The notes: generated from the sequence alone by a model not told the origin. Counted from the first letter of the stretch, positions 37,312-46,796 are shown. The stretch is DNA of 64,000 nucleotides from Acetobacter oeni (GCF_011516825.1 NZ_WOTA01000001.1:186001-250000); one strand, 5' to 3'. Made by a program: numbers and translations.

Positions 37312-37680
37312 ATGCCAGATTTCCTGATTTCCCCGGCTTACGCCCAGAGCGTCGGAGGCGCCGCAGGCGCGCTCGGCAGTTACGTCCAGTTCCTGCCCTA
37401 TGTTCTGGTCTTCGGAATTTTCTATTTCCTGATGATCCGCCCCCAGCAGCAGAAGCAGAAGCAACTGCGCGAAAGCCTCAGCAAACTGCGCCGCGGCGAC
37501 CGCGTGCTGACAGCCGGCGGCATCATCGGCCTGGTCCGCAAGACAGATGCCGATTCTGACGAAGTCGAACTTGAAATCGCACCAAACGTGCGCGTCCAGG
37601 TCCTGCGCTCGACAATCACCTCGGTCCTGACCAGCACGGAAAAACCCGCAAACGACGTTACGCCCGCGCCTAAAAGCTGA
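37312..37680 (+). CDS. yajC: Preprotein translocase subunit YajC
   Basis: Small accessory membrane protein of the SecDF-YajC complex. It has one membrane helix (FLPYVLVFGIFYFLMIRPQQ) with the family hallmark MIRPQQQKQKQ right after it, then the cytoplasmic domain with LRRGDRVLTAGGIIGLV. The start could be this ATG or a GTG nine bases upstream. secD and secF normally follow yajC, but here the next plus-strand gene is absent and the next genes run the other way. Confidence 0.92.
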   Translation: MPDFLISPAYAQSVGGAAGALGSYVQFLPYVLVFGIFYFLMIRPQQQKQKQLRESLSKLRRGDRVLTAGGIIGLVRKTDADSDEVELEIAPNVRVQVLRSTITSVLTSTEKPANDVTPAPKS

Positions 37681-38029
37681 GGCCGTCTGCATCTGAATGA
37701 AAGATCCGTGCCGTTACCACAATAACTGCACGGTTCGCGGATCTTCCGATGCTGGCACTGATCGTGTCTTCGCGGACAGCAGCGGGGTCAGTCCCCGCGA
37801 GACCTTTAAGATCCCCACCCGTGCCCATGCGGCACCGTTTCTGTGGTCAGATCACAGAATGATAAAGAAACCGGCGATCACGCCTGCCGGAAACTTCGCA
37901 TCACCAGATTTCACGAACTGAGTTCAGCTTTTCCATAGTTGCTGACCTGTCAAAACAGATAAAAATACTTACAGACAGATAAAGTAACAGAAGTAAAAAT
38001 ATCGGTTCCACAAAAAAGCGGCATATTAC
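37681..38029. other. Intergenic region after yajC
   Basis: No gene is supported. Arms AAGATCCG (37701-37708) and CGGATCTT (37738-37745), with an inner CCGTGC/GCACGG pair, form a hairpin just after yajC that lacks a T-run. The stretch from about 37920 to 38020 is AT-rich and unlike the rest of the window. A 74-codon frame at 37697-37921 has no ribosome site or recognisable product. Confidence 0.5.
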
Positions 38030-38368
38030 CTAAGGCCCGCCAAACGCCAGATACGGCAACACCAGAATGATCGCTGCAAAGACAGCGCTGAAGGCCGCCA
38101 GAACGCCACGCGGTAATGTTTGCCCGCCAAAAATAATCAGCACGACAAGCGGCACGATCGCCACCGCTTCCGCCTGAGCGACAAACAGCGCGTCAACATG
38201 AGAAATCTGGAGGATCGCCGGAATCAGCACCAGAATTGCCAGCGCAGCAGGGCAGACCGGAGCCGCCACCATCAGCAAGCGTAGAAAAAACCGGAACTCC
38301 GGAGCCGTGGCGACCCCGGAAACCGGCACATCATCAGGATTGTGAGGTTGTCGGTTATTGAGATCCAT
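38030..38368 (-). CDS. Small polytopic membrane protein, unknown
   Basis: About 112 residues with three predicted membrane helices: FFLRLLMVAAPVCPAALAIL, AEAVAIVPLVVLIIFGG and VLAAFSAVFAAIILVLPYL. The N-terminal 20 residues are polar and Asn/Pro-rich. The start is placed at the ATG at 38368; a TTG two codons upstream is also possible. It lies 63 bases downstream of the phosphate transporter gene in the same direction. The family is not recognised. Confidence 0.6.
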   Translation of the reverse strand: MDLNNRQPHNPDDVPVSGVATAPEFRFFLRLLMVAAPVCPAALAILVLIPAILQISHVDALFVAQAEAVAIVPLVVLIIFGGQTLPRGVLAAFSAVFAAIILVLPYLAFGGP

Positions 38369-38431
38369 TCGCAATTAGATACGCATCCCGATGGCGCCTG
38401 TAAAGCATCATCGGGATGTCGCTGATCACAT

Positions 38432-40060
38432 TCAGAACAGCTGGCGGAACACAATGTAGAGACAACCCGAAATCGCCATGGCAGCGGGGAGGGTGGTCAC
38501 CCACGCCAGAGCCATGGACCGGAGCGTCGCCATCTGAATGCCGGAGCCGTTCGCCGCCATCGTCCCCGCAACACCACTCGACAGAATATGCGTCGTGGAA
38601 ACCGGCAGACCGAAGCGTTCCGCCAGACCAATCGTGGTCATCGCCACAATCTCAGCCGAAGCCCCTTCGGCGTAAGTCATGTGCGTCTTGCCGATCTTCT
38701 CGCCAACCGTCACGACAATCCGCTTCCAGCCAACCATCGTGCCCAGACCCAGCGCAATCGCTACCGAAATCTTGACCCACAGCGGAATAAACCGCGTGCC
38801 GGCATAGAGATCGGACTGAAAAGCTTTCACCGTCTTCCTGTCATCCGCACTGAAGCTCTCGTTCTTCTCGCCCATCACCCGGATCGCATCCGCAACCAGA
38901 TACATGTCAGTACGAACGTTCGGCACAGCCGCCGCCGGAACCGACTTCATCGAACCATAGGTGCGAACCGAAGAGGAAATGTCGCTGCTCAGAACAGCCA
39001 GGGCCGCAAACGTGTCCGGAGACGAAACCGACTTCGCCCGCAGCGCAGCGCCCACAGCCTCACGCGCCTTCATCTCATTCATCGTCACAGGCACATCGCC
39101 CGCATGAGCCTGGAAAACCTGACGCGCATGATCCGCCGACTGAATGAACGCCGGCATCGCACTCTCCGGCATCGCCCGGTTCAGAGCATACGCCGTCGGC
39201 GCCGCACCGATCAGGATCAGCATGATCAGACCCATGCCCTTCTGACCGTCATTACCACCATGCGAGAAAGACACGCCCGTGCACGTGAAAATCAGCAGAC
39301 TGCGGATCCAGAGCGGCGGCGGCCTGTCGCCTTCAGGTGACTTGTAAAGAGACCTGTTTTTAATAAAAAACTTCATCACCAGAAGCAGAAGACCGGCCAT
39401 CACGAACCCGCAGATCGGGCTGAACAGCAGCGCCGAGAAAACCTTCTCCACCTGGCCCCAGTCCACGCCCTGCGTCGCCGCGCCATCCGGCGCCAGAAGC
39501 TGATTCGCCAGACCCACCCCCATGATCGAACCCACCAGAGCGTGAGACGAACTGTTGGGAATGCCGAAGGCCCACGTGACCAGATTCCAGATAATGGCCG
39601 CGAGCAGCAGCGCGAAAATCATCGCGTACCCTGCCGTACTGCCCGCCTGAAGAATCAGTTCCACCGGCAAAAGCGTCACAATGCTGTAAGCCACCGCGCC
39701 CGTGGAGGTCGCAACACCAAGGAAATTCCAGAAGCCAGACCAGATAACGGCAACCAGCGGCGGAAGGCTGCGGGTGTAGATCACCGTCGCAACCGCATTC
39801 GCCGTGTCGTGAAAGCCGTTCACGAACTCGAACCCGAGCGCAATCAGCAGCGCGATTCCCAGCAGGACAAATGTCCCGGTCGCCAGCGTGCCTTCGTCAA
39901 CAGCATGCATGTCACGCAGAATGCTGAACGCCGCAAAACCAAGCGCGCCGAGCAGCACGCCAAAAAAAATTGCAACATGAAGGGGCTTGTTGCCGCCTCC
40001 CATATCGGGACGAGATGACGGTGGCGTCTCCCGAACAGACCCCATGATCGTCTGAGACAT
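38432..40060 (-). CDS. Inorganic phosphate transporter, PiT family
   Basis: A 542-residue low-affinity phosphate permease of the PiT family. The two inverted signature repeats are visible: GFHDTANAVATVIYTR near residue 82, with NSSSHALVGSIMG after it, and in the C-terminal half SHGGNDGQKGMG and GLPVSTTHILSSGVAG. A hydrophilic insertion of roughly 100 residues, with Met/Ala/Ser-rich helices, sits between the two halves. A polar N-terminus of about 25 residues precedes the first helix. No phoU-like regulator (DUF47) is next to it. It is divergent from the dihydroxyacetone kinase gene. Confidence 0.92.
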   Translation of the reverse strand: MSQTIMGSVRETPPSSRPDMGGGNKPLHVAIFFGVLLGALGFAAFSILRDMHAVDEGTLATGTFVLLGIALLIALGFEFVNGFHDTANAVATVIYTRSLPPLVAVIWSGFWNFLGVATSTGAVAYSIVTLLPVELILQAGSTAGYAMIFALLLAAIIWNLVTWAFGIPNSSSHALVGSIMGVGLANQLLAPDGAATQGVDWGQVEKVFSALLFSPICGFVMAGLLLLVMKFFIKNRSLYKSPEGDRPPPLWIRSLLIFTCTGVSFSHGGNDGQKGMGLIMLILIGAAPTAYALNRAMPESAMPAFIQSADHARQVFQAHAGDVPVTMNEMKAREAVGAALRAKSVSSPDTFAALAVLSSDISSSVRTYGSMKSVPAAAVPNVRTDMYLVADAIRVMGEKNESFSADDRKTVKAFQSDLYAGTRFIPLWVKISVAIALGLGTMVGWKRIVVTVGEKIGKTHMTYAEGASAEIVAMTTIGLAERFGLPVSTTHILSSGVAGTMAANGSGIQMATLRSMALAWVTTLPAAMAISGCLYIVFRQLF

Positions 40061-40297
40061 GACTGATCCATATTTTGTTAACCAGTCCGGGCTTTACGGC
40101 AGCAGGACCGCTATTGCGATCAATGAAGCATGATCGTTTTATGACACGCACAGAGAGTCCGGAACCAGGCCTCCGGTCGAAATTCCTGCGCTCCGGACAT
40201 CAGATAAGCTCATTAACTTCACCCCGAAGCCTTGCTTTTTCGTGGCCGGGAGGGCGCAATCCCCGACCAGTTCGAAGCTCGCAGAGGATTTTGCCGC

Positions 40298-41941
40298 ATG
40301 AAACGGTTTCTCAACAGTCGCGAAACGCTGGTCACGGAGGCGCTCGACGGCCTGTTGCGTTCCCCCGCGGGCGCCAGCCTCTGCCGCCTGGACGGCTACC
40401 CCGATATCCGCGTCCTGATCAGAAAAGACTGGGATAAAGACTGCGGCAAAGTCGCCGTCCTCTCCGGCGGCGGCTCAGGCCACGAACCCGCTCATGCCGG
40501 CTTCGTCGGCAAAGGTATGCTCACCGGCGCCGTCTGCGGCTCCCTCTTCGCCTCGCCCGGCGTGGACGCCATCCTCGCCGGCATCCTCGCCGTCACGGGG
40601 AAGGCGGGCTGCCTGCTCGTCGTCAAAAACTACACGGGCGATCGCCTCAATTTCGGTCTCGCTGCTGAACAGGCCCGTGATCTCGGCCTGAAAGTCGAAA
40701 TGGTCATCGTGGGCGACGACATCTCCCTGCCCGAACACCGCCATGCCCGCGGTGTCGCCGGCACCGTGCTCGCCCATAAAATCGCCGGCCACCTCGCCGA
40801 AAGCGGCGCGAATCTCGAAAAAGTGACCAGCACCACTCGCGAGGCCATCGGTAAAATCCGCTCCATCGGCCTCTCCCTGAGCGACTGCTACACCTATGAC
40901 GAGGAATTCGAGACCAGGCTCGGCGAAGACGAAGTTGAACTCGGCCTCGGTATTCACGGCGAACCCGGCGCCAAACGCATCGAAATGGCCGACGCCAATA
41001 AACTGATGCGCCTCGCTGCCGACGAACTCACCGCAATCCTGCCAGAGAGCGGCGACGCGAAACACGCCCTGATGCTCAACAATCTCGGCACGACATCCAT
41101 CCTGGAAATGCTCCTGCTGCTCGAAGCATTCTCGAAAACAAAGCTCGCGTCGAAAATCGTGCTCGTCGCCGGACCGTCACACTTCCTGACCGCCCTCGAC
41201 ATGAACGGCTTCTCCCTCTCCCTCATTGAACTCACCGACGAGATCGAAGCGGCCCTCCGGTCCCCCGTCGGCCCGACCGCCTGGACAGGCATGGCGCCGT
41301 GGCACGAACCCGCCACCGTTCCGGTCCCGGCCATCCCGGATGTCTTCTCCGCCATCCCCTCCGCCAACCCGATCCTCAAAGGCGTCGTGCAGCGGGGCGC
41401 CACCGTCCTGCTCGAAAACGAAGATGCCCTCAACGCCCTCGACGCCAAAATCGGTGACGGCGACGCCGGTTCCACCTTCGCCGAAACCGCCCGCGTTATC
41501 CGCGATCACCTCGACCGCCTGCCTCTCAACGACCCGAAAGCCCTGATGCAGACCATCGGCCGCCTCCTCGCCCGTCACGCCGGCGGCTCCAGTGGCGCGC
41601 TCCTTTCCATCATGTTCTCCACCGCAGGCCGCAGCGATCAGAAACGCTGGCAGGCCGCTCTGAAGGATGGCCTCACCGCCATGCAGGATTACGGCGGCGC
41701 AAGGGCAGGGGACCGCACCATGCTTGATGCCCTGATTCCCGCCATCGACGCGCTGGACGAAGGAAAAGACTGGAACACAGTCGTCACAGCCGCCCGCAAA
41801 GGCGCCGACGCAACCGCGAAAATGAAAACCGCCGCCGCCGGCCGCGCCTCCTACGTCCCGTCAGGCCATCTCGACAACATTCCCGACCCCGGCGCCGAAG
41901 CCATCGCCCGCCTCTTCGAAGCCATGAAACCAGGCGCCTGA
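40298..41941 (+). CDS. ATP-dependent dihydroxyacetone kinase (DhaK-DhaL fusion)
   Basis: Phosphorylates dihydroxyacetone to dihydroxyacetone phosphate using ATP. This matters in acetic acid bacteria, which make dihydroxyacetone by oxidising glycerol. The 547-residue chain has an N-terminal Dak1 (DhaK) domain with LSGGGSGHEPAHAGFVGKG and the substrate-binding histidine H220 in GIHGEPG, then a C-terminal Dak2 (DhaL) domain with KIGDGDAGSTFAE and HAGGSSGALLSIMF. The fused form is the ATP-type, not the PTS-dependent type. The ATG at 40298 follows AGAGGA. One GGGCAGGGGAC copy lies in frame at 41703, encoding Arg-Ala-Gly-Asp. Confidence 0.93.
   Translation: MKRFLNSRETLVTEALDGLLRSPAGASLCRLDGYPDIRVLIRKDWDKDCGKVAVLSGGGSGHEPAHAGFVGKGMLTGAVCGSLFASPGVDAILAGILAVTGKAGCLLVVKNYTGDRLNFGLAAEQARDLGLKVEMVIVGDDISLPEHRHARGVAGTVLAHKIAGHLAESGANLEKVTSTTREAIGKIRSIGLSLSDCYTYDEEFETRLGEDEVELGLGIHGEPGAKRIEMADANKLMRLAADELTAILPESGDAKHALMLNNLGTTSILEMLLLLEAFSKTKLASKIVLVAGPSHFLTALDMNGFSLSLIELTDEIEAALRSPVGPTAWTGMAPWHEPATVPVPAIPDVFSAIPSANPILKGVVQRGATVLLENEDALNALDAKIGDGDAGSTFAETARVIRDHLDRLPLNDPKALMQTIGRLLARHAGGSSGALLSIMFSTAGRSDQKRWQAALKDGLTAMQDYGGARAGDRTMLDALIPAIDALDEGKDWNTVVTAARKGADATAKMKTAAAGRASYVPSGHLDNIPDPGAEAIARLFEAMKPGA
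41703..41713 (+). other. GGGCAGGGGAC, KOPS-like polar word (copy 4)
   Basis: Exact plus-strand copy inside the plus-strand dihydroxyacetone kinase gene, read in frame as part of Arg-Ala-Gly-Asp. Confidence 0.5.
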
Positions 41942-41979
41942 ACGCGTCATCCGGCTCGGTTCCCGTCAGGTGTCGTCGC

Positions 41980-42050
41980 TTTTCTCAGGACTTTGCCCTG
42001 AAACCCATCAAAGACCGGAGGCCGCCGGACACCTGTTTGTCGATAACAGA
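41980..42050 (+). repeat. Degenerate intergenic repeat, copy B
   Basis: Contains TTTCTCAGGACTTTGCCCTG, then AAACCC, a CAAAG...CCGGAGGCCGCCGG block and CCTGTTTGTCGATAAC. These match in order the complement of 30130-30203. Confidence 0.5.
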
Positions 42051-42054
42051 TCGG

Positions 42055-42082
42055 GCGGCAGGGATTTGCCATTCCCTGCCGC
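42055..42082. terminator. Perfect 10-bp hairpin, possible terminator
   Basis: Arms GCGGCAGGGA (42055-42064) and TCCCTGCCGC (42073-42082) around an 8-base loop. No T-run follows on either strand, so it may be a factor-dependent terminator or a stability hairpin for the dihydroxyacetone kinase mRNA. Confidence 0.4.
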
Positions 42083-42434
42083 TCTGACTCATTCCCGTGC
42101 AGGTAAAAATCAGCCGATCACAAGCGAAGGAGACGTAAATCCGCGCTTCTTTAGTCCGGATCGTTTCTTTGTGTAAAAAAATCCTTTTCCAGTATTCTTT
42201 TTTGCAACAAAAGCATTAAACAGACAGCGGATATATCGCCAATACACCCGGGGCCGGATACCTTCCCACCCTGCCGGTAAGATGATCCGCAGACCTGCCC
42301 ACCTGTTCTGATGCTCGCCCTGCCCACCAGCACAGCCGAACAGAATCGCCATCGTATCGGGCGGGGCGCCCGGTCTCAGAATGAGGACCACACGCCCGAC
42401 ACAGACTCAGAGCAGACTAACAGGGGAACAAAAC

Positions 42435-43223
42435 GTGTCGACTGTATGGAATCCGCATTTCGAGAGCCTTAACAACAAAAATCTCGAAACATGGCTTGCC
42501 GGGCTTCCCCGGACCGTTGCGCCGAAAAAGACAATTATCGTCGCCTCGGAAGAACGCTCGGGCAGCGAATGGCTCTGCCAGCTCATGTGCGCCACCGGCC
42601 GCCTCGGTCGCCCGTCCGAATATCTGAATGCCCCCTGGTTCCGGCGTTTCGTACCGGATTACCCCGAAGACGTGCCCGCCGGAATATCGGTCGCTCAAAG
42701 AGCCGGCACCACACCGAACGGGTGTTTCGCCATCAAACTCCATCCCTGGCATTTCGATAAACTTCAGGAAGCGCGGGCGGAGGGCAAAATGACCTTCGCG
42801 GAAGCCTTCCCCAATCCCTGCTTCGTGCGGATCATCCGGCGGGACATCCTCGGACAGGCCATTTCCCTGTCACGCGCACGGCAGAGCGGCAGCTACCACG
42901 CCCATGTGGAGGCAACAGGCCGCCCCGTTTTCAATGCGGACGAAATTACCGGATGTATCAGGGAAATCGCCACCAACCGGGAAAGATGGGAACTCTATTT
43001 CGCCCGTAACGGACTCACGCCGCTTGTCATCGAATATGAGACGCTCATGCGTGCCCCCGCGAAATCCATCCGGGACATCGCCCGCTATGCCAAAATCCCG
43101 CTCGGACTGTTTTTTAGAAAACCAGCAAAACCGATAGAAATTCAGAGAAATACCGAATCAGCCGAATGGCGCGCCGCTTATCTGAAAGTCGCAGGAGACC
43201 CGGGCTACCTCGATCGGGTGTAA
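42435..43223 (+). CDS. Stf0-like sulfotransferase
   Basis: A 262-residue protein resembling the Stf0 (trehalose 2-sulfotransferase) family, which transfers sulfate from PAPS. The N-terminal phosphosulfate loop is IIVASEERSGSEWLCQLM, followed by GRLGRPSEYLN. The 3'-phosphate-binding segment is RIIRRDILGQAISLSRARQSG, and VIEYETLMRAP follows later, all in family order. The start is GTG at 42435, with AGGGGA eight bases upstream. It opens the plus-strand part of the glycan island and probably decorates a surface sugar. The true acceptor is unknown, and no PAPS synthesis genes are nearby. Confidence 0.75.
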   Translation: MSTVWNPHFESLNNKNLETWLAGLPRTVAPKKTIIVASEERSGSEWLCQLMCATGRLGRPSEYLNAPWFRRFVPDYPEDVPAGISVAQRAGTTPNGCFAIKLHPWHFDKLQEARAEGKMTFAEAFPNPCFVRIIRRDILGQAISLSRARQSGSYHAHVEATGRPVFNADEITGCIREIATNRERWELYFARNGLTPLVIEYETLMRAPAKSIRDIARYAKIPLGLFFRKPAKPIEIQRNTESAEWRAAYLKVAGDPGYLDRV

Positions 43224-43368
43224 GACTTTCCAGCCATGGCTCCCCTCGCTATAAAAACCGCCACTTAAAAACCGGCGCCGAAGAACAAATGGCCGGCACG
43301 AACCGCATCGTCGCCCCGCCGTCTGTTCTTCAGATGCGTCCCGTAAATTTGAAAGCAGGACTTTAACA

Positions 43369-44898
43369 ATGCAGAACAGTCCTGTCGCGCCGTCCTTCCA
43401 GACGATATTCGAGAGCGATCTGAACTGCGCGCTCCACCCCGGGCTGGAAAAAGAAGCGCCCCATACCCGCCACACGCTGGATTTCCTGACAGACCGGCAA
43501 CGCACCAGCCCTGACAGCTACACACATCTGCCGGAAGCAACCCTTCGCTGGTTCCAGCGCGACATCGCATCGGACGGCAGCTTCCTCATTCCATCGCCGT
43601 ACACCGGCGAAATGATCCGCTCCGGCGACTCAATCGTCACAGCACAGCGAAAAGTCTTTTTCCGTTTCCCGTCCGAACCGCGCGTCCTGCTTGCCCAGGC
43701 CAATCTCGGGCGCGGCTACCCCATCGTCGCGCTCGTCCTGCTTGACCTGGGATTCGTGTTGCAGCTTGAGGAGCGTATCTGGGGCATTCAGGTCGAGGAC
43801 GTTCTGCGATATCTCGAAGTCGTCAGGGCAAAGAACCTGGAAACGCCCCAACCCGCCCGGGCCATACAGCTTCTGACGGGCGACGAAAATTTCGCCCATC
43901 ACCTGTGGAATCAACTCGGCGCTCTGCTGGAACTGGCCACGATCCGGAAGGGCAGGGAAGACGTTTCCCTGTTCTTCACTCATCAGTCTCTGGGGCCGTT
44001 AAAAGCTCTGTGCCCGACCATTCAGTCCTGGCCCACAGAGTGGATCGACATCGGTGAACTGGAAACGCTCAACCGGGCCGGAACAGTCACATTCTGTCCC
44101 GGCGGAATGCTGGTCACGCCCGAAGCAAAAAAAGCTGTCAGAAAAGTCGCTGAAACGAGCCAGTCCGCCCCGATACGGAAACTTATCAGCAGTCTTTCCG
44201 GCAAACACCCGATAATCTGGGTCAGTATCAGAACATCCTCCCGAACGGCGACAAATCAGACGGAGTTTCTGCGGGCGTTTTGTGATGCGATTTTCAGGAA
44301 ACATCGAAAGGCCGTTATCCTGCTCGACGGCGTCTCTTATCCGCACGATTTCAGGAGTAACCCAAATTATCGTGTCAGCGGCATCGAAAAAACAGAGCGG
44401 AACGATCAGGAATTTATCGGAACATTTCTGAAATCGTATGCAACCTCACCGGTCCGTCCAGGTAAAAAATCAGTATTTCCCGCCTGCGGCCTCGATATTC
44501 TCGATTCAATATCGCTGGTCCATGAAGCTGATTTTTACGTATGTCACCACGGAACCGTGCAGCATAAAATCGGCTGGACCACAGACTGCCCGGGCGTCGT
44601 CCAGACAAACAGACGCGTCATCGCCATCCACCCCGGAAGATGGGTCGCGCTCCAGGCCGGATTGCAAAAAGAACCATTTTATATCGACGAAAACCTTATC
44701 GAGGATATCACCATCCCCGAAAGCGAGCAGTCGGCGGAAGACGCCTCCCGCAAGTTTGACAGCTACCGGATCACCGACATTCCGAAAATGGTCGATGTCA
44801 TCATCAGCCAGATGGATGCCGTTATACCACCGACGAAAAAATCCGGGTTCAGCCTGTTCGGATGCAACATCAGGCTGCCCTCTCTGCTGAAGCGTTGA
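43369..44898 (+). CDS. Unrecognised glycosyltransferase-like protein
   Basis: A 509-residue soluble-looking protein I cannot assign. The N-terminal half is mixed alpha/beta (VLLAQANLGRGYPIVALVLLDLGF). The C-terminal half has strand-turn features of a nucleotide-sugar fold: PIIWVSIRTSSRTATNQTEF, AVILLDGVSYPHDF and HEADFYVCHHGTVQHKIGW, the last recalling the donor-site region of GT-B enzymes. There is no signal peptide or membrane helix. It follows the sulfotransferase-like gene by 145 bases and converges with the polytopic protein gene. Glycan-related work is inferred from the neighbours. Confidence 0.6.
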   Translation: MQNSPVAPSFQTIFESDLNCALHPGLEKEAPHTRHTLDFLTDRQRTSPDSYTHLPEATLRWFQRDIASDGSFLIPSPYTGEMIRSGDSIVTAQRKVFFRFPSEPRVLLAQANLGRGYPIVALVLLDLGFVLQLEERIWGIQVEDVLRYLEVVRAKNLETPQPARAIQLLTGDENFAHHLWNQLGALLELATIRKGREDVSLFFTHQSLGPLKALCPTIQSWPTEWIDIGELETLNRAGTVTFCPGGMLVTPEAKKAVRKVAETSQSAPIRKLISSLSGKHPIIWVSIRTSSRTATNQTEFLRAFCDAIFRKHRKAVILLDGVSYPHDFRSNPNYRVSGIEKTERNDQEFIGTFLKSYATSPVRPGKKSVFPACGLDILDSISLVHEADFYVCHHGTVQHKIGWTTDCPGVVQTNRRVIAIHPGRWVALQAGLQKEPFYIDENLIEDITIPESEQSAEDASRKFDSYRITDIPKMVDVIISQMDAVIPPTKKSGFSLFGCNIRLPSLLKR

Positions 44899-44943
44899 AA
44901 TAATCCGGTCGGGTATTTTTCCTGAACCCGACAGAGCCATTCA

Positions 44944-46722
44944 TCAGGACGGCAATACCGCCCGCTCCGCACCCGATACCGCCGGCTGCACATAGTCCCG
45001 GCGCCTCGGAAACGCCAGTGCAATCATGAAAGGCACAAGGACAGCGGACGGAAGCATGTACCGGTCGATGCCCCCGGTCGGATAAGCACTTGCATCGAGC
45101 AGCGCAACCAGTACGACGCGCAGCAAAGCCAGTGTCGAGATAAACAAAAGCCCGCACAGATTCCGATACTGAAACACCTGCTTCCGAAAAACCGCGACAA
45201 ATCCCAAGGTCACCAGAAGAAAAACAGCAACAGCCGGACGATAGGCCGAAGCAAGAAATCTCAGAGTCGCACCAGCACGGACCGATTTTTCATCCGGATG
45301 ACCCGGCACGGTCAGCGCTGTTCGCCTGTTCGCATCCCTGTCGAATTCCTGAGTGATCTCCGGCGGCACAACCCCCTGGGTCAGAACATTCTGCGGGTGA
45401 TGCCCGGGTACAAGTCGTCTGAATGCCAGACTCAACGAAGCCGGGAAATAAGGCAGCCATACCCTCCAGTGCGGATCGACGAGCGCCAGAGGAAACCGGT
45501 CGATCGCAATATGCTGTGCCTTCGCGCCGGCTTCCAGTTCTGCCCCGACCTTTCTGTAAACCTCCTGCCGCGCTGCCATGGTGAGGGCGCCTGTATTCTG
45601 GGCCGCCTCGGTCAGAGCCCAGAGCAGCCATCCACCCGCGATCTCTTCCGAAACCCCGGCCTGATTTCGGGAAATATTCCGGAAAGTGTCCCCGACTTTT
45701 CCCTGCAACGACGGATACATCTTTGCAAAAGTCGGGCTGAGCTGGCTGGCCAGCGCCATCTGCTCATTGCTGAACGGAACGAAGTGAGTCTGTTTCCCGA
45801 TATGGAGCCCCTGCATGGCATCATAAGCCCGGACAAAAGCCTTGCTCTGAAATATCTCAACAGAAGAATAGTAATTAAAGTATTTTATATTCAGACTATA
45901 AACTGCGAGCGTGGCAATCGCGACAGCAACTGATGTTGCGAGAAATCCGGATACATTCTTAAACAGAAGAGTTTTCTCTGATCGCCTGAAATAAAGCAGA
46001 ATGGAACAAAAGAAAATCTCACTGAAAATCGCAAGCAAAAACAAGGCAGACTCAGACCGCGAATACCATCCGAGCGTGACTGAAACAGCAAAAAGACACA
46101 GATGCAGCCAGAAGGAGCGGCCCCGCGAACTGAAGACGTAGCACAACTCCGACGTACAAAGCAGAAGGATCGAAACAAGGAGACATTCGACCATCGCGAA
46201 ATCGAAACATTCGATTGAATAGGGGGTAAATACTGTCAAAGCAAACGCGATCGTCGCAACCAGTATCGGCGTGCCCAGCCTGATAACGGCGGAAGACATT
46301 CTGAACGCGGAAAAAATAAACAGAGATTCAAATATAAGCCGAAGCGGAATACCGGTATTCCGGGATAAAGCGAGAAAGAGAGGAAAGACCGGCCGCCTGG
46401 CCAGACTACCGTCATTGTGCCAGTAGAGCGCATCAGACATCCAGAAATACTGGTAGGAATCCCAGGGCATGGCGATGATATCGCGACCCGCGATACAGTA
46501 TAGTTTAAGAGCAGAAATCAAAACAACAGTCAGATAAAAAACTGACATATTATTGAGTGATCTGGAAACAGACCGAAGAAAATTCATAATAGCCATATCT
46601 GTTGCTGATCTGTCCGCATCAGTATCTAAAAAACAAATATCCGGCAACGAAAAACCGGACATGACAATATCCGATGACCCGGAAGCTTCCATTCCACGGA
46701 TAAACAGGCCATTGCCAGCCAC
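44944..46722 (-). CDS. Polytopic membrane protein, possibly a GT-C glycosyltransferase
   Basis: Up to 592 residues with about ten membrane helices. After the first helix comes MPWDSYQYFWMSDALYW, an acidic first periplasmic loop as in GT-C transferases that use lipid-linked sugars, then RRPVFPLFLAL. A large soluble loop of about 200 residues lies between the middle and last helices. The start is uncertain: the first 45 residues are polar, and the ATG at 46587 (MNFLRSVSRS), just before the first helix, is a good alternative. The DNA is AT-richer than its neighbours, and codons ending in A or T are common. It is the last gene of the minus-strand glycan unit, 74 bases after the methyltransferase gene. 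Confidence 0.7.
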   Translation of the reverse strand: MAGNGLFIRGMEASGSSDIVMSGFSLPDICFLDTDADRSATDMAIMNFLRSVSRSLNNMSVFYLTVVLISALKLYCIAGRDIIAMPWDSYQYFWMSDALYWHNDGSLARRPVFPLFLALSRNTGIPLRLIFESLFIFSAFRMSSAVIRLGTPILVATIAFALTVFTPYSIECFDFAMVECLLVSILLLCTSELCYVFSSRGRSFWLHLCLFAVSVTLGWYSRSESALFLLAIFSEIFFCSILLYFRRSEKTLLFKNVSGFLATSVAVAIATLAVYSLNIKYFNYYSSVEIFQSKAFVRAYDAMQGLHIGKQTHFVPFSNEQMALASQLSPTFAKMYPSLQGKVGDTFRNISRNQAGVSEEIAGGWLLWALTEAAQNTGALTMAARQEVYRKVGAELEAGAKAQHIAIDRFPLALVDPHWRVWLPYFPASLSLAFRRLVPGHHPQNVLTQGVVPPEITQEFDRDANRRTALTVPGHPDEKSVRAGATLRFLASAYRPAVAVFLLVTLGFVAVFRKQVFQYRNLCGLLFISTLALLRVVLVALLDASAYPTGGIDRYMLPSAVLVPFMIALAFPRRRDYVQPAVSGAERAVLPS

Positions 46723-46796
46723 GAAACAGACGAAAAACCAGACAGGAAACAGGTCTCCGACAACCGCCGGCAGCCGCTACGAGATCACGCTCACTT

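Larger units (their letters stand above)
41942..42434. other. Long intergenic region between dihydroxyacetone kinase and the glycan island
   Basis: No gene is supported. It holds repeat copy B (41980-42050), a 10-bp hairpin (42055-42082) and, from about 42110, a drop in GC with T- and A-runs that probably includes the promoter of the sulfotransferase-like gene. It marks the left border of the glycan island. Confidence 0.5.

Noticed and set aside
37697-37921. 74-codon plus-strand frame after yajC
   Set aside because: No ribosome site, no recognisable protein features, and it overlaps a hairpin.
42110-42391. 93-codon minus-strand frame upstream of the sulfotransferase-like gene
   Set aside because: Lies in an AT-rich promoter-like region, with no ribosome site and no family.
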